Both the position numbers and the translations under genes were made by a program. Below the pieces are notes generated by a model, which ran no database searches, was not told the origin of the DNA, and was given only the letters and a program-made list of their open reading frames with translations. From contig JAGWTA010000015.1 of assembly GCA_028869185.1 (NCBI GenBank), forward strand, positions 1 to 64,000: 64,000 nucleotides of DNA, in the 5' to 3' direction. Shown here piece after piece: positions 54,667 through 64,000 of this stretch. The DNA comes from Hyphomicrobiales bacterium (lineage in GTDB: Bacteria > Pseudomonadota > Alphaproteobacteria > Rhizobiales > Beijerinckiaceae). Every line of letters begins with the position of its first letter. Position 1 is the stretch's first letter.

Positions 54667-57048
54667 TCAGCGCATCCGCGCTTCGGTGCGCAGCGGGTCG
54701 ATCGGCGGGCGCGCCGTATCGCCGAGGCGCGCACGGTAAACCATCAGGTTTTCCATGACACGCTGCACGTAATTGCGCGTTTCGGGGATCGGGATGCGTT
54801 CGATCCAGTCGATGGGATCGACGTCGGCATGGCGCGGGTCGCCATGCGCGTTGATCCATTCCTGCACGCGACCGGCGCCAGCGTTGTAATCGGCGAATGT
54901 CAGGATGAGCGAGCCGCGCGTTTCGTTGAGCAGCGCGCCGAGATGGGCGGCGCCAAGCTGCGCGTTGAATGTCGGATCGGTGCGCATGCGCGACACGTCG
55001 AAAGGCACGCCGACCTGGCGGGCGGTGATGCGCGCGGTGGAGGCGATCATCTGCATCAGGCCCATGGCGCCGGCGCGCGACAGCGCTGTCGCGTCGAAAG
55101 CGCTTTCCTGACGCGCGATTGCGTGCACGATCGGCAGCGAGGCCGATCGGCCGAGCGGCGTGAATTGCGGAATCCCGAATGTCGGGAAGGCGAGATCGTC
55201 CATCGGCACGCCATGCTGGGCGGTGGTCTTGCCGATGTTGAGCGCCATTTTCGGATCGCGGTCCTTGATGACGACGTGGCCGAGCGCGGCGACTTGCGCA
55301 GGATCGCGCAAGGTTTTCGCGCAGAGCATGGCGAGCGGCGCGGCGATTTGCTTTTGTCCGGCTGCGTAAAGCAATTCGACGACGCGCACCGCTTCGGAAC
55401 GGTTCAGCCCCTGCGCTGCGACGGCCGGGCGGCGCAGCGGGACGTCGTTCATGCCAAGCCGCAAGCGCGCAAGCTGTCCATAAAAGGCCGTCGATTCAAT
55501 CGCGGCCTTTTCGTAATACGGTCGGCCGTCCTCGCCCAGCGCATCGGCGGCGCGACCGCGCCAATAACCGGCGCGCGCGCGCGACAGCGGCGTATAGGCC
55601 AGTTCCATCGCGACATCGAAATGACGCGCGGCGTCTTTGGGTTGGCGGGCATAGCGCAAGGCGATCCAGCCCGCATGAAAGGCGGCGTCGATGCGCTTGT
55701 CCTTGCTTAGCGGACGGGCGCCGTCGCAAAGCTCGTAGGCGAGCTTGTAATCGCCTTTGTCGAGCAGTTTGCGCGCGAGATCGCGGCGCAATTGCCACCA
55801 GGCGTCGCCATCGACCTGCGCGTCGACATCGAGCGGGACGATCAGCTTGCCGGCTTCGGCGAATTTCTTGGACGCCGCGAGCGATTTCGCCTTGGCGTAA
55901 AACAGGCCGGGGTCCTTTTTGAACGCGGCGGGCGCATTTTCCGGCTTGCCCATCGCGCGGGCTTTCGCCCAGGCCTGAACATCAGGCGAGCCGAGCGCGG
56001 CTGTGCGCATGGCCGCGCCGCTATAGCCCTTGTAGAAAAGACGGTCGGCGCGGAATTTTATGTCGGCGTCGGTGAAAACGGCGCGGAAACTGGCGACCAT
56101 TTCCTTTTCCATGCCGCTCGTCAGGCCGTCCTCGCGCCAGATTTTGCGCGCCAGATCGTTAGCCTGCTGCGTTGCGCCTTCGGCAAGCAGCGCGCGCGCG
56201 AGCATCACGCGTCCGGCAGGCGATTCGGGTTCCCAGCCTGTGAAAAACGCGTGCACCGCTGCGGGCGCGGGCGCGGCCTCGACGTAGAATTGCTCCTCCG
56301 CTGTCCGGCGCAGCGTCGCATCATGCGGCCAGTCGGGATGGTCGGCGTAAAACCGCCGCACGCGAGCGTAGCCCGCCTGCATCGGCTTGTCGCGCAGGAG
56401 CGCCCATTCCAGCGCCGTCTTGACCAGCGGATCGCGCGCGTTGGCGGCGATGGCGTCGCCGCGCGCTATGTCGCCGGCGCGATAGGCGTCCAGCCCTTCG
56501 CGCAGGCCTTTGGCGTCGACGGCGATGTGGCTGAGGGGGTCGACGGTGACGCTGGGGTCGGTCGGGCTGACGGCGGGCGCATAGGCGCTGACGCGCGGCG
56601 GATCGAAGGCGCCGGATGACTTGCCGGCGCGCGGGGCGATGGCCTCGATGGCGTCGAGCGCATTGGCCGGCCCCTCGAGCACGACCGGCTTTTCGACTGC
56701 GGCGATTTGGGGCGCAGGTTGCGGCGCGGGCGCTGATGGCGTGGCGATCTGCGCGGGAGCCGATGGCTGCGTGGTCTCGCTCGCCTGCGGCGATGTTTGC
56801 GCGGGGGCCGGCGCCGCAGCGGGGTGGGGCGCCTCCGATTCCGTCAGAACGAAGGGCGCGGGCTCGGGCGCCGGGCGCGCTTCAGCGGGATTTGCCGGTT
56901 CTGCGGGCCTGGCGTCGGCCGACGCGACGGCGGCTAGCGCATGCGCCTTCTCGTCGGCGATGCGGTCGACATACAGCATCGGCGCCAGAACAAGCGGGCC
57001 GGCGGCGGCTGTCGCCAGCAGGAAATTTTTGAAAAATCTGCTCGTCAC
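54667..57048 (-). CDS. soluble lytic murein transglycosylase (Slt70-like)
   Basis: 793 residues. A GTG start, a signal or anchor segment (residues 7-25), an Ala/Pro-rich linker, a superhelical helical domain (~250-600), then the SLT catalytic domain with AIARQESAFDATALSRAGAM (catalytic Glu), GLMQMIASTA and DYNAGAGRVQEW. It cleaves glycan strands to anhydro-muropeptides. The gene ends 181 bases upstream of the hydrolase start. Confidence 0.95.
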   Translation of the reverse strand: MTSRFFKNFLLATAAAGPLVLAPMLYVDRIADEKAHALAAVASADARPAEPANPAEARPAPEPAPFVLTESEAPHPAAAPAPAQTSPQASETTQPSAPAQIATPSAPAPQPAPQIAAVEKPVVLEGPANALDAIEAIAPRAGKSSGAFDPPRVSAYAPAVSPTDPSVTVDPLSHIAVDAKGLREGLDAYRAGDIARGDAIAANARDPLVKTALEWALLRDKPMQAGYARVRRFYADHPDWPHDATLRRTAEEQFYVEAAPAPAAVHAFFTGWEPESPAGRVMLARALLAEGATQQANDLARKIWREDGLTSGMEKEMVASFRAVFTDADIKFRADRLFYKGYSGAAMRTAALGSPDVQAWAKARAMGKPENAPAAFKKDPGLFYAKAKSLAASKKFAEAGKLIVPLDVDAQVDGDAWWQLRRDLARKLLDKGDYKLAYELCDGARPLSKDKRIDAAFHAGWIALRYARQPKDAARHFDVAMELAYTPLSRARAGYWRGRAADALGEDGRPYYEKAAIESTAFYGQLARLRLGMNDVPLRRPAVAAQGLNRSEAVRVVELLYAAGQKQIAAPLAMLCAKTLRDPAQVAALGHVVIKDRDPKMALNIGKTTAQHGVPMDDLAFPTFGIPQFTPLGRSASLPIVHAIARQESAFDATALSRAGAMGLMQMIASTARITARQVGVPFDVSRMRTDPTFNAQLGAAHLGALLNETRGSLILTFADYNAGAGRVQEWINAHGDPRHADVDPIDWIERIPIPETRNYVQRVMENLMVYRARLGDTARPPIDPLRTEARMR

Positions 57049-57217
57049 TCTGCCTGTCCGATTCCCTTAAATCGTCGCGCAACGCCCCTAACGGAGCGAT
57101 AATTCGGAACTGCGCCATTGGCGGCCCGGGACGGGTGTCGTAAATAGGCCTGCGAATAAGGCAGGGATGGGGCAGGCCGTTGAAAGGCTTGAACCTCTGC
57201 GGACGGGATCGGAAAAG

Positions 57218-58111
57218 ATGGCTGCTCAGGCTAATTTCAGGGGTTGGATGCCGGCGCTGGTGACGCCCTTCAAGGACGGCGCCGTCGACGAAAACGCATT
57301 TCGCGCGCTCGTCGACTGGCAGATCGCCAGCGGGGCGTCGGCGCTGGTGCCATGCGGCACGACCGGCGAAAGCCCGACGCTCACCCACGAGGAGCATCGC
57401 CGCGTCGTCGAAATCTGCATTTCCGAAGCGCGCGGCCGTGTTCCTGTGATCGCGGGGGCGGGCTCGAACAATACGGCCGAGGCCGTTGCGCTCGCCAGGC
57501 ACGCGGAAAAGGCGGGCGCGGCGGGCGTGCTGGTGGTGACGCCCTATTACAACAAGCCCAATCAGGAAGGGCTGTTTCAACATTTCAAGGCGATCGACGC
57601 CGCCATCGGCATTCCGATCGTTATTTATAACATCCCGCCGCGCTCGGTGATCGATATGAGCGTCGATACGATGCAGCGTTGTTACGAGTTGAAGAACGTT
57701 TGCGGCGTGAAGGACGCCACCGGCAACATCGGGCGCATTTCCTTGCAACGGCAGGCGATGGGCGCTGATTTCATCCAGCTCTCGGGCGACGACATCACGG
57801 CGCTCGCCTGCATGGCGGCGGGCGCGCATGGTTGCATCTCGGTCGTCTCCAACATGGCGCCGCGCCTGTGCGCCGATCTGCAGGATGCTTGTTTTGCCGG
57901 CGACTACAAAAAGGCGCTCGCCGTGCAGGACCGTCTTGTTCCGCTGCATGCGGCCACCTTCCTCGAGGCGGGCGTCACCGGCGCGAAATATGGCCTGTCG
58001 CTGCTCGGCAAGGCGCGCGAGGATGTGCGACTGCCGCTCGTTCCGTCCACCGAACCGACGAAAAAGGCCATTCGCGCCGCGCTGGTTCACGCCGGCCTGC
58101 TGAACGCCTGA
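57218..58111 (+). CDS. dapA: 4-hydroxy-tetrahydrodipicolinate synthase
   Basis: 297 residues. [27 protein letters not shown] (Tyr), and CGVKDATGN (Schiff-base Lys) mark DapA. It condenses pyruvate and aspartate semialdehyde for lysine and diaminopimelate. The ATG at 57218 fits; an earlier frame start at 57167 is unlikely. smpB starts four bases after the stop. Confidence 0.97.
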   Translation: MAAQANFRGWMPALVTPFKDGAVDENAFRALVDWQIASGASALVPCGTTGESPTLTHEEHRRVVEICISEARGRVPVIAGAGSNNTAEAVALARHAEKAGAAGVLVVTPYYNKPNQEGLFQHFKAIDAAIGIPIVIYNIPPRSVIDMSVDTMQRCYELKNVCGVKDATGNIGRISLQRQAMGADFIQLSGDDITALACMAAGAHGCISVVSNMAPRLCADLQDACFAGDYKKALAVQDRLVPLHAATFLEAGVTGAKYGLSLLGKAREDVRLPLVPSTEPTKKAIRAALVHAGLLNA

Positions 58112-58115
58112 GCCC

Positions 58116-58592
58116 ATGGCGCAGAAGGAACAGCCGAATTTCAAGGTTGTGGCCGACAACCGGCGCGCGCGTTTCGATTATGAAATCGGCGAGCGTTTCG
58201 AGGCGGGGCTGATGCTGACGGGCACCGAGGTCAAGTCGCTGCGCACGGGCAAGGCGACGATTGCGGAAAGCTACGCCAGCGTCGACAAGGCCGGCGAGAT
58301 GTGGCTCTACAACGCGAACATTCCCGAATATCTCGCAGGCAATCGCTTCAATCACGAGCCGAAACGGCCGCGCAAGCTGCTGCTCAAGAAACGCGAGATC
58401 GCCAAGCTGGCGCAAGGCGTCCAGCGCGAAGGCATGACGATCGTGCCGCTCAAGCTGTTTTTCAACGAGAAGGGCAGAGCCAAGCTCGATGTTGCGCTCG
58501 GCCGCGGCAAGAAGATTCACGACAAGCGCGAAACCGAAAAGAAGCGCGACTGGGGGCGCGAAAAAGGCCGCCTGATGCGCCAGCGCGGGTGA
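58116..58592 (+). CDS. smpB: SmpB, tmRNA-binding protein
   Basis: 158 residues with [20 protein letters not shown] and [19 protein letters not shown], then the C-terminal basic tail [14 protein letters not shown]. It brings tmRNA to stalled ribosomes. Cotranscribed with dapA, an arrangement common in alphaproteobacteria. Confidence 0.97.
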   Translation: MAQKEQPNFKVVADNRRARFDYEIGERFEAGLMLTGTEVKSLRTGKATIAESYASVDKAGEMWLYNANIPEYLAGNRFNHEPKRPRKLLLKKREIAKLAQGVQREGMTIVPLKLFFNEKGRAKLDVALGRGKKIHDKRETEKKRDWGREKGRLMRQRG

Positions 58593-58623
58593 TAGGTTCG
58601 CCTGCGTTCATTCACGGGCGTCG

Positions 58624-58941
58624 TTACGTCAGCAGCTCATCGCTCGCCGCTTTGCGCGACACGCGTTTCACCTCGCAGATCTGCAGGCTGTATTCGGCAT
58701 AGAAATCGCGGCGGCCCTTGGCCTGCGCGGCGCGATGATCGGGATGCATCGCCCAGGCGCGCTGCGTTTCCTCATCCTCGAATTCGACGATGGTGACGCG
58801 CTCGCCGTCTTCGGCCGTGAAGACCTTGTGCGCGATATAGCCCGGCATGGCGCGCGCGAGCGCGCTCATCTGCGCAGCGAGCGGGTCATATTCGGCGCGG
58901 GCGCCGTCCTTGAGGCGGGACCGGAAGACGGTGACGATCAT
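58624..58941 (-). CDS. antibiotic-biosynthesis-monooxygenase-fold protein
   Basis: 105 residues starting MIVTVFRSRLKDGARAEYDP, with MPGYIAHKVFTAEDGERVTI and VEFEDEETQRAWAMHPDH, the dimeric ferredoxin-like ABM fold. Its role is unclear. Its first 56 bases overlap the end of the uracil-DNA glycosylase gene in another frame, suggesting coupled translation. Confidence 0.82.
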   Translation of the reverse strand: MIVTVFRSRLKDGARAEYDPLAAQMSALARAMPGYIAHKVFTAEDGERVTIVEFEDEETQRAWAMHPDHRAAQAKGRRDFYAEYSLQICEVKRVSRKAASDELLT

Positions 58942-59587
58942 CGGCGCGCTCCGTATCGAGAATCGCGCGGGCCTGTTTGAAAACCGCGCGAAACATGGCG
59001 GGCGTCAGCACCCCTGTATTCGTGTTGTAGCGCGAGCAATGATAGCTGTCCAAAAGCCGCACGTCGCCAAGATCATGCTCGAGGCCGTGGCCGAACGGAA
59101 AGGCGGCGAGCCGGCCGCCCAAGGCGCGCACGACGCTCTCATGCGCGATCCGGCCCAGCGCGACGATGACGCGCAGGCGGGCGGCGCTTTCGCGCGTCGC
59201 TTCCAGAAACGGACGGCAGGTCTTGATCTCTGCGGGCGTCGGCTTGTTTTGCGGCGGCACGCAGCGCACGGCGTTGGCGATTGCGCAATCGACAAGGCGC
59301 AACCCGTCATCGGGGCGCGCTTCGTAACGGCCTTGCGCAAAGCCGAAGGCGAGCAGGGTTTCATAGAGCAGATCGCCGGCATAATCGCCGGTGAAGGGCC
59401 GCCCCGTGCGATTTGCGCCCTGCAGGCCCGGCGCCAGGCCGACAATCAGCAGACGCGCCGTTTGCGGCGCGCCGAATGTCGGCACAGGCCCATTGAACCA
59501 GTCCGGACGCTCGCGTCGCTGCGCGTTCCGAAACGCCGCCAGCCGAGGGCAGAGCGGGCAGTCATGGTCAGGTTCGGAGGCGTTCAA
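58886..59587 (-). CDS. uracil-DNA glycosylase, family 5 (UDGb-like)
   Basis: 233 residues with the family-5 motif LIVGLAPGLQGANRTGRPFT and the later HCSRYNTNTG. Cysteines in DCPLCPRL, AVRCVPP and KTCRPF are as expected for the 4Fe-4S cluster. It removes uracil or related bases from DNA. The first codon appears to be TTG, directly after the NYN stop; no strong ribosome site is visible. Confidence 0.88.
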   Translation of the reverse strand: MNASEPDHDCPLCPRLAAFRNAQRRERPDWFNGPVPTFGAPQTARLLIVGLAPGLQGANRTGRPFTGDYAGDLLYETLLAFGFAQGRYEARPDDGLRLVDCAIANAVRCVPPQNKPTPAEIKTCRPFLEATRESAARLRVIVALGRIAHESVVRALGGRLAAFPFGHGLEHDLGDVRLLDSYHCSRYNTNTGVLTPAMFRAVFKQARAILDTERADDRHRLPVPPQGRRPRRI

Positions 59588-59593
59588 GCCGGG

Positions 59594-60196
59594 TCAGTCG
59601 TCGTAAGCCGGGCCCAGATCGCCATTGACCGCCACGGGGCGGCGCTCGCCGGCAATGCGGGGACCGCGTTCGCCAGGCTCGCGCCCGATACGGCTCATCA
59701 TGTGGACGATGTCGATGAATTCGTCGGCCTGGCGCCGCAATTCGTCGGCCACCATCGGCGGCTGCGTTGCAATGGTGGAAACGACCGTCACGCGGACACC
59801 CTTGCGCTGGATCGCCTCCACCAGCGAGCGAAAATCGCCATCGCCGGAGAAAAGCACGACGTGATCGAGATGCTCGGCCATCTCCATGGCGTCGACCGCC
59901 AGTTCGATGTCCATGTTGCCCTTGACCTTGCGACGGCCCATGGAATCCACGAATTCCTTGGTCGGCTTTGTCACCACCTTGTAGCCGTTGTAATCAAGCC
60001 AGTCGATCAGGGGGCGAATGGAAGAATATTCCTGATCCTCGACCAGCGCGGTATAATAAAAGGCGCGGATGAGGCGGCCTTTCCCTTGGAAGTCCTTGAG
60101 AAGACGTTTATAGTCGATGTCGAAATTGAGCGCCTTTGCGGTAGCGTAGAGATTCGCGCCATCGATGAATAGGGCGGTGCGATCATTGTCTGACAT
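59594..60196 (-). CDS. NYN-domain (LabA/DUF88) protein
   Basis: 200 residues. The PIN-like NYN fold shows RTALFIDGANLYATAKAL, VKGNMDIELAVDAMEM and VVLFSGDGDFRSLVEAI, with conserved Asp at each site. Probably an RNase or RNA-binding regulator. It precedes the UDG gene with seven bases between. Confidence 0.92.
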   Translation of the reverse strand: MSDNDRTALFIDGANLYATAKALNFDIDYKRLLKDFQGKGRLIRAFYYTALVEDQEYSSIRPLIDWLDYNGYKVVTKPTKEFVDSMGRRKVKGNMDIELAVDAMEMAEHLDHVVLFSGDGDFRSLVEAIQRKGVRVTVVSTIATQPPMVADELRRQADEFIDIVHMMSRIGREPGERGPRIAGERRPVAVNGDLGPAYDD

Positions 60197-60565
60197 ATTT
60201 GTCTCGGTTACTTTCGAAATAGACGATGCGAATAGTGCATGAGCGCCAAATTACTCTGCGCGGGCGAAAAAGCCTTCGCTTGAGCAGCGCCATACGCGTG
60301 GCAATCGCGGCTGGATTGCGCCAATGTGAGAATGCAAGTCCCATTCGTCAAGTGGCAAAATAGGCGACCAAATTAGCTTATTAATTGATTTAATGTGATA
60401 ATTTTGCCCGCCCATTCGCATATTTGGTGCCGCTCGCAGCAAATATAGTTGATTTTGCGGCGTCTTCCCTTGGGGAAGCTTGTCGCGCTGCGCTGCGGTT
60501 GCGTCGCCTGCCGTTCCTGTGTATGGACTGCGGCTTCCCAATTCCCGTTCAGGAACCGCTCTACC
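60197..60565. other. AT-richer divergent region between the NYN gene and rpoZ
   Basis: About 370 bases without a gene. The stretch 60360-60410 is AT-rich (TTAGCTTATTAATTGATTTA), unlike the rest of the window, and is the most likely promoter location for one or both genes. No clear operator or terminator was found. Confidence 0.5.
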
Positions 60566-60958
60566 ATGGCGCGCGTCACCGTTGAAGACTGCATTGAAAA
60601 AGTCGAGAATCGATTCGATCTCGTGCTTCTGGCGAGCCATCGCGCGCGCATGATTTCTTCCGGCCAGCAGATTTTGGTCGACCGCGACCGCGATAAAAAC
60701 CCGGTCGTCGCGTTGCGCGAAATTGCCGACGGCAAGCTCACGCCGGAAGACCTTGAGGAAGATTTCATCCATTCGCTGCAGAAGCACGTGGAAGTGGACG
60801 AGCCGGAGGCCGAGACGACGCCGGCGCTGACCTCGAGCGCGCCTTCCGTCGACTCGCAGGGCGAGCCGCAGTTCGACCGCATGACGGAAGAAGACCTGTT
60901 GCGCGGCCTCGAGGGGCTGGTGCCGCCCGCCGCCACGGCCGACGACGACGGCGAGTAA
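60566..60958 (+). CDS. rpoZ: RNA polymerase omega subunit
   Basis: 130 residues starting [20 protein letters not shown], then [13 protein letters not shown] and [12 protein letters not shown]. It is longer than the ~90-residue enteric form because of an acidic C-terminal tail. Omega assists RNA polymerase assembly and ppGpp response, and rsh lies just downstream. Confidence 0.96.
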   Translation: MARVTVEDCIEKVENRFDLVLLASHRARMISSGQQILVDRDRDKNPVVALREIADGKLTPEDLEEDFIHSLQKHVEVDEPEAETTPALTSSAPSVDSQGEPQFDRMTEEDLLRGLEGLVPPAATADDDGE

Positions 60959-60976
60959 GCCCGCCGGGATTTCGCG

Positions 60977-61007
60977 AAAAGCCGCTCCTTGCCGGGGCGG
61001 CTTTTTT
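60977..61007 (+). terminator. intrinsic terminator after rpoZ
   Basis: AAAAGCCGCTCC, five-base loop, GGGGCGGCTTTTTTG (one G-U pair). It separates rpoZ from rsh. Confidence 0.85.
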
Positions 61008-61092
61008 GTTTGCTGCAAGACTGCCGCTCTGGCTCGATATGTTCTAATTTCCCGCGACTCGGGGCGACAGGCAAACGGGATTTTCGCGCGCG

Positions 61093-63297
61093 ATGATGCG
61101 GCAGTACGACCTTCTGGAACGCGTTCGGAAATATAATCCCAATGCGAACGAAGATCTGCTGAACCGCGCCTATGTCTATGCGATGAAGGCGCATGGCGCG
61201 CAAAAGCGCGCGTCGGGCGATCCCTATTTCACCCATCCGCTCGAAGTCGCCGCCATCCTCATCGACATGGGTCTGGACGATTCCACGATCGTCGCCGCCA
61301 TTCTGCACGATACGATCGAGGATACGGAGGCGACGCGCGAGGAAATCGATCAGATGTTCGGCCCCGACATCGGCCGACTGGTCGAGGGCCTCACCAAGAT
61401 CAAGAAGCTCGACCTCGTTTCCAAGAAAGCCGCGCAGGCGGAAAATTTCCGCAAGCTGTTGCTGGCGATTGCGGACGATATTCGCGTGCTGATCGTCAAA
61501 CTCGCCGACCGGTTGCACAATATGCGAACGTTGCATCATGTGCCGCTGGCCAAACGCGCGCGCATTGCCGAGGAGACGCTGGAGATCTATGCCCCGCTCG
61601 CCGCGCGCATGGGCATGCAGAGTGTGCGAGAGGAACTCGAAAACATCGCGTTCCAGAATCTGATGCCCGACGCCAGCGCGACTATTGCTGCGCGTCTCGA
61701 CGATCTGGAAAAGAAAAACGGCGCGACCATCGCGCGCGTCGAGAGCGAGTTGCGCGAGGAACTGTCGGAGCGCGGCATCGACGCGGATGTGCGCGGGCGG
61801 CGCAAGTCGCCTTATTCCGTCTGGAGCAAGATGGAGCGCAAGTCGCTCGCCTTCGAACAATTGTCTGACATCTACGGTTTCCGCGTCGTCGTGCCGACGG
61901 TGGAGGACTGCTACCGCGTGCTGGGCGTCGTGCACACGAAATGGTCGATGGTGCCGGGGCGTTTCAAGGACTACATCTCGACGCCGAAGCAGAACGATTA
62001 CCGCTCGCTGCATACGACGGTGGTCGGGCCCGGACGCCAGCGCGTCGAATTGCAGATCCGCACGCAGGCGATGAACGACATTGCGCGTTACGGCATCGCG
62101 GCGCATTCGCTCTACAAGGATTCGGCCGTCGCCGATCCAGAAAGTCTCTCGCGCGAAAGCGGCGCTTACCGCTGGCTGCAGCGCACGCTGGAGCTGTTGG
62201 GCGATGGCGACAGTCCGGAAGAATTTCTGGAACACACCAAGCTCGAACTGTTTCACGATCAGGTGTTCTGCTTCACGCCGAAAGGACGCCTGATCGCCTT
62301 GCCGCGCGGGGCCACGCCGATCGATTTCGCCTATGCGGTGCACACCAATGTCGGCAATTCGGCCGTCGGCGCGAAAATCAATGGACGCATTTCGCCGCTG
62401 CTGTCCGAACTGAACAATGGCGATGAAGTGGAGATCGTGCGCGCCGACGGCCAGACGCCGCCGGCGGCCTGGGAGTCGCTTGTGGTCACCGGCAAGGCGC
62501 GTGCAGCCATTCGCCGGGCGACGCGCGAGGCGGTGCGCGCGCAATATGCGGGGCTCGGCAAGCAGATCGTCGCGCGCGCTTTCGAGCGCGCAGGCAAAAC
62601 CTTCAGCGATGACGAATTGCGCAAGGCGCTGCCGAGGCTCGCGCGCGCATCGAGCGAGGACGTTTTCGCCGCCGTCGGGCGCGGCGAGATCGCCTCGGCC
62701 GATGTCGTGAAGGCGGTGCATCCGGAGTTCAAGGACGAGCCGCGCAAGGCTGCGCCGGCGGTCGACAAATCGGAGACCGGCTGGTTCGGCCTCAAAAAGG
62801 CGTCGCGTCTCATTTTCCGTGTGCCGGGATCGAATGCCGGCGCGCGCGCCATTCCCATTCGCGGCCTCAATCACGACCTGCCCGTGCGCTTTGCGCCCAA
62901 TGGCGGCGCTGTGCCGGGCGATCGCATCGTCGGCATCGTCACACCGGGCGAGGGGATCACGATCTATCCGATCCAGTCGCCGGCGCTGTCGGCCTTCGAC
63001 AATCAGCCGGACCGCTGGCTGGACGTGCGCTGGGACCTCGAGGAAGCGGGCGCGGAAAAATATCCAGCGCAAATTCGCGTTCAGGCGATCAATGAGCCTG
63101 GCACGCTGGGCGCCATCGCTGCGACAATCGGCGAGAGCGGCGCCAATATCGACGAAATCGTCTTCGAGAAGCACTCGCCTGATTTTCGCGATATCATCAT
63201 CGACATCGAGGTCGCCGATCTCAAACAGCTCAACGCCATTGTCGCGGCGCTGAAAGCGAAATCGGTGGTCAACAAGGTGGAACGGGTGAACGGCTGA
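61093..63297 (+). CDS. rsh: bifunctional (p)ppGpp synthetase/hydrolase (Rel/SpoT, RSH)
   Basis: 734 residues. The hydrolase HD domain has [18 protein letters not shown]; the synthetase has [18 protein letters not shown] and [18 protein letters not shown]; then TGS ([20 protein letters not shown]), a helical region, and a C-terminal ACT domain ([18 protein letters not shown]). It controls the stringent response. pdxJ starts within its stop codon. This is the usual single RSH of alphaproteobacteria. Confidence 0.97.
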   Translation: MMRQYDLLERVRKYNPNANEDLLNRAYVYAMKAHGAQKRASGDPYFTHPLEVAAILIDMGLDDSTIVAAILHDTIEDTEATREEIDQMFGPDIGRLVEGLTKIKKLDLVSKKAAQAENFRKLLLAIADDIRVLIVKLADRLHNMRTLHHVPLAKRARIAEETLEIYAPLAARMGMQSVREELENIAFQNLMPDASATIAARLDDLEKKNGATIARVESELREELSERGIDADVRGRRKSPYSVWSKMERKSLAFEQLSDIYGFRVVVPTVEDCYRVLGVVHTKWSMVPGRFKDYISTPKQNDYRSLHTTVVGPGRQRVELQIRTQAMNDIARYGIAAHSLYKDSAVADPESLSRESGAYRWLQRTLELLGDGDSPEEFLEHTKLELFHDQVFCFTPKGRLIALPRGATPIDFAYAVHTNVGNSAVGAKINGRISPLLSELNNGDEVEIVRADGQTPPAAWESLVVTGKARAAIRRATREAVRAQYAGLGKQIVARAFERAGKTFSDDELRKALPRLARASSEDVFAAVGRGEIASADVVKAVHPEFKDEPRKAAPAVDKSETGWFGLKKASRLIFRVPGSNAGARAIPIRGLNHDLPVRFAPNGGAVPGDRIVGIVTPGEGITIYPIQSPALSAFDNQPDRWLDVRWDLEEAGAEKYPAQIRVQAINEPGTLGAIAATIGESGANIDEIVFEKHSPDFRDIIIDIEVADLKQLNAIVAALKAKSVVNKVERVNG

Positions 63298-64000
63298 TGG
63301 CGCACCATCCGAAATTGCGGCTCGGCGTCAACGTCGATCACGTCGCCACGGTGCGCAATGCGCGCGGCGGCGCGCGGCCCGATCCCGTGCGCGCGGCCCT
63401 GATGGCGATCGAGGCGGGCGCAGACGGGATTACGGCGCATCTGCGCGAAGACCGGCGCCATATTCGCGACGATGATATGGAGCGCCTCAAGGCGGCGATC
63501 ACGAAGCCGCTCAATTTCGAAATGGCGGCAACCGAGCAGATGCTGGACATCGCCTTGCGCATCAAGCCGCACGCCTGCTGTCTGGTGCCCGAGAAGCGCA
63601 CCGAGCGCACGACGGAAGGCGGGCTCGATGTGATTGGCGGGCAGGGGCATCTGGCGCCATATATCGCCGAACTTGCGCGCGGGGGCGTGCGCGTGTCGCT
63701 GTTCATCGAGCCGGACGAAGAAGCCATTCTGACCGCCGCCGCGCTGAAAGCGCCCGTGATCGAATTGCACACCGGCAGCTGGTGCCACGCATTCGAGAAC
63801 GGCGAAGCGGCGCGGGCGGAAGCGGAGTTTCAGAGGATCGTGCGTGGCGCGCGGACGGCGCGTGCAGCGGGGCTCGAATGTCACGCTGGCCACGGCCTCG
63901 ACTTCGAAACGGCGCGACGCATCGCCGCACTGCCCGAGATCGTGGAACTGAATATCGGGCATTTTCTCATGGGAGAGGCTTTGTTCGTCGGGTTGCCGAA
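63297..64000 (+). CDS. pdxJ: pyridoxine 5-phosphate synthase, 3-prime end missing
   Basis: About 234 of ~250 codons are visible; the gene runs off the window end. [20 protein letters not shown] and [18 protein letters not shown] are PdxJ; catalytic Glu in NFEMAATEQ, and ECHAGHGLD later. It condenses 1-deoxyxylulose-5-phosphate with 3-amino-1-hydroxyacetone phosphate in vitamin B6 synthesis. The ATG overlaps the rsh stop (TGATG). Confidence 0.95.
   Translation, partial: MAHHPKLRLGVNVDHVATVRNARGGARPDPVRAALMAIEAGADGITAHLREDRRHIRDDDMERLKAAITKPLNFEMAATEQMLDIALRIKPHACCLVPEKRTERTTEGGLDVIGGQGHLAPYIAELARGGVRVSLFIEPDEEAILTAAALKAPVIELHTGSWCHAFENGEAARAEAEFQRIVRGARTARAAGLECHAGHGLDFETARRIAALPEIVELNIGHFLMGEALFVGLP

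Noticed and set aside
57049-57217. Lysine riboswitch before dapA
   Set aside because: No extended pairing pattern; lysine riboswitches are not expected in this group.

Overview
The window reads as a high-GC chromosomal segment of an alphaproteobacterium of the order Hyphomicrobiales (Rhizobiales). The indicators are a Porin_2-type porin, the DivK-PleD cell-cycle pair, EipB, a phasin, GatCAB, a PyrB/PyrC-prime pair, and candidate CtrA and EcfG promoter motifs. The family is less certain; Beijerinckiaceae/Methylocystaceae-like is a guess. Gene density is high, most spacings are short, many genes overlap by ATGA or TGATG, and there is no prophage, insertion sequence, CRISPR array or rRNA operon.

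Layout. 1-6 kb: J-domain protein (cut by the window edge), D-Ala-D-Ala carboxypeptidase with a SPOR domain, phasin, and the ClpS-ClpA protease adaptor and chaperone. 6-18.6 kb: a large repeat-bearing secreted metalloprotease candidate, a two-ACT regulator, a His/Met-rich envelope gene pair, AzlCD, HIT, a small Gly/Cys secreted protein behind an EcfG-type promoter, FemAB-like acyltransferase, RidA-GDPD, EipB, DUF3572-DinB. 18.6-31 kb: divK-pleD, a second EcfG-type promoter with DUF883 and holin-like genes, a structured intergenic small-RNA candidate, then the leftward block rpmG, MFS, NUDIX, DUF983, rnr and topA, interrupted by a rightward DUF1615 gene. 31-38 kb: small secreted and membrane proteins, then pyrB, a small membrane gene, pyrC-prime, plsY and dprA in one tight rightward array. 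38-45 kb: ruvX, CPBP protease, gatCA and gatB separated by a small membrane gene and a CHAD gene, a roughly 570-base GC-rich gap, and a histone H1-like gene. 45-53 kb: an envelope operon (OmpA/BON protein plus a 1241-residue membrane-anchored coiled-coil protein), then a porin with a strongly structured leader. 53-54 kb: tRNA-Ser(GCT) followed by 102-base tandem repeats of its own 3-prime end, and a palindromic REP-like element. 54-64 kb: alpha/beta hydrolase, lytic transglycosylase, dapA, smpB, a monooxygenase-like gene, uracil-DNA glycosylase, NYN protein, rpoZ, rsh (Rel/SpoT) and pdxJ (cut by the window edge).

Common themes are cell-envelope maintenance (carboxypeptidase, transglycosylase, EipB, OmpA/BON, coiled-coil protein, porin), cell cycle and stress control (DivK, PleD, Rsh, ClpSA, EcfG-type promoters, DUF883) and core housekeeping. 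The most interesting parts are non-coding: the two-hairpin RNA candidate at 21743-21852, the near-perfect inverted repeat wrapped around the phasin promoter, the tRNA-derived tandem repeats, and the porin leader. All functional calls come from reading the sequence and recalling family motifs; no search was run.
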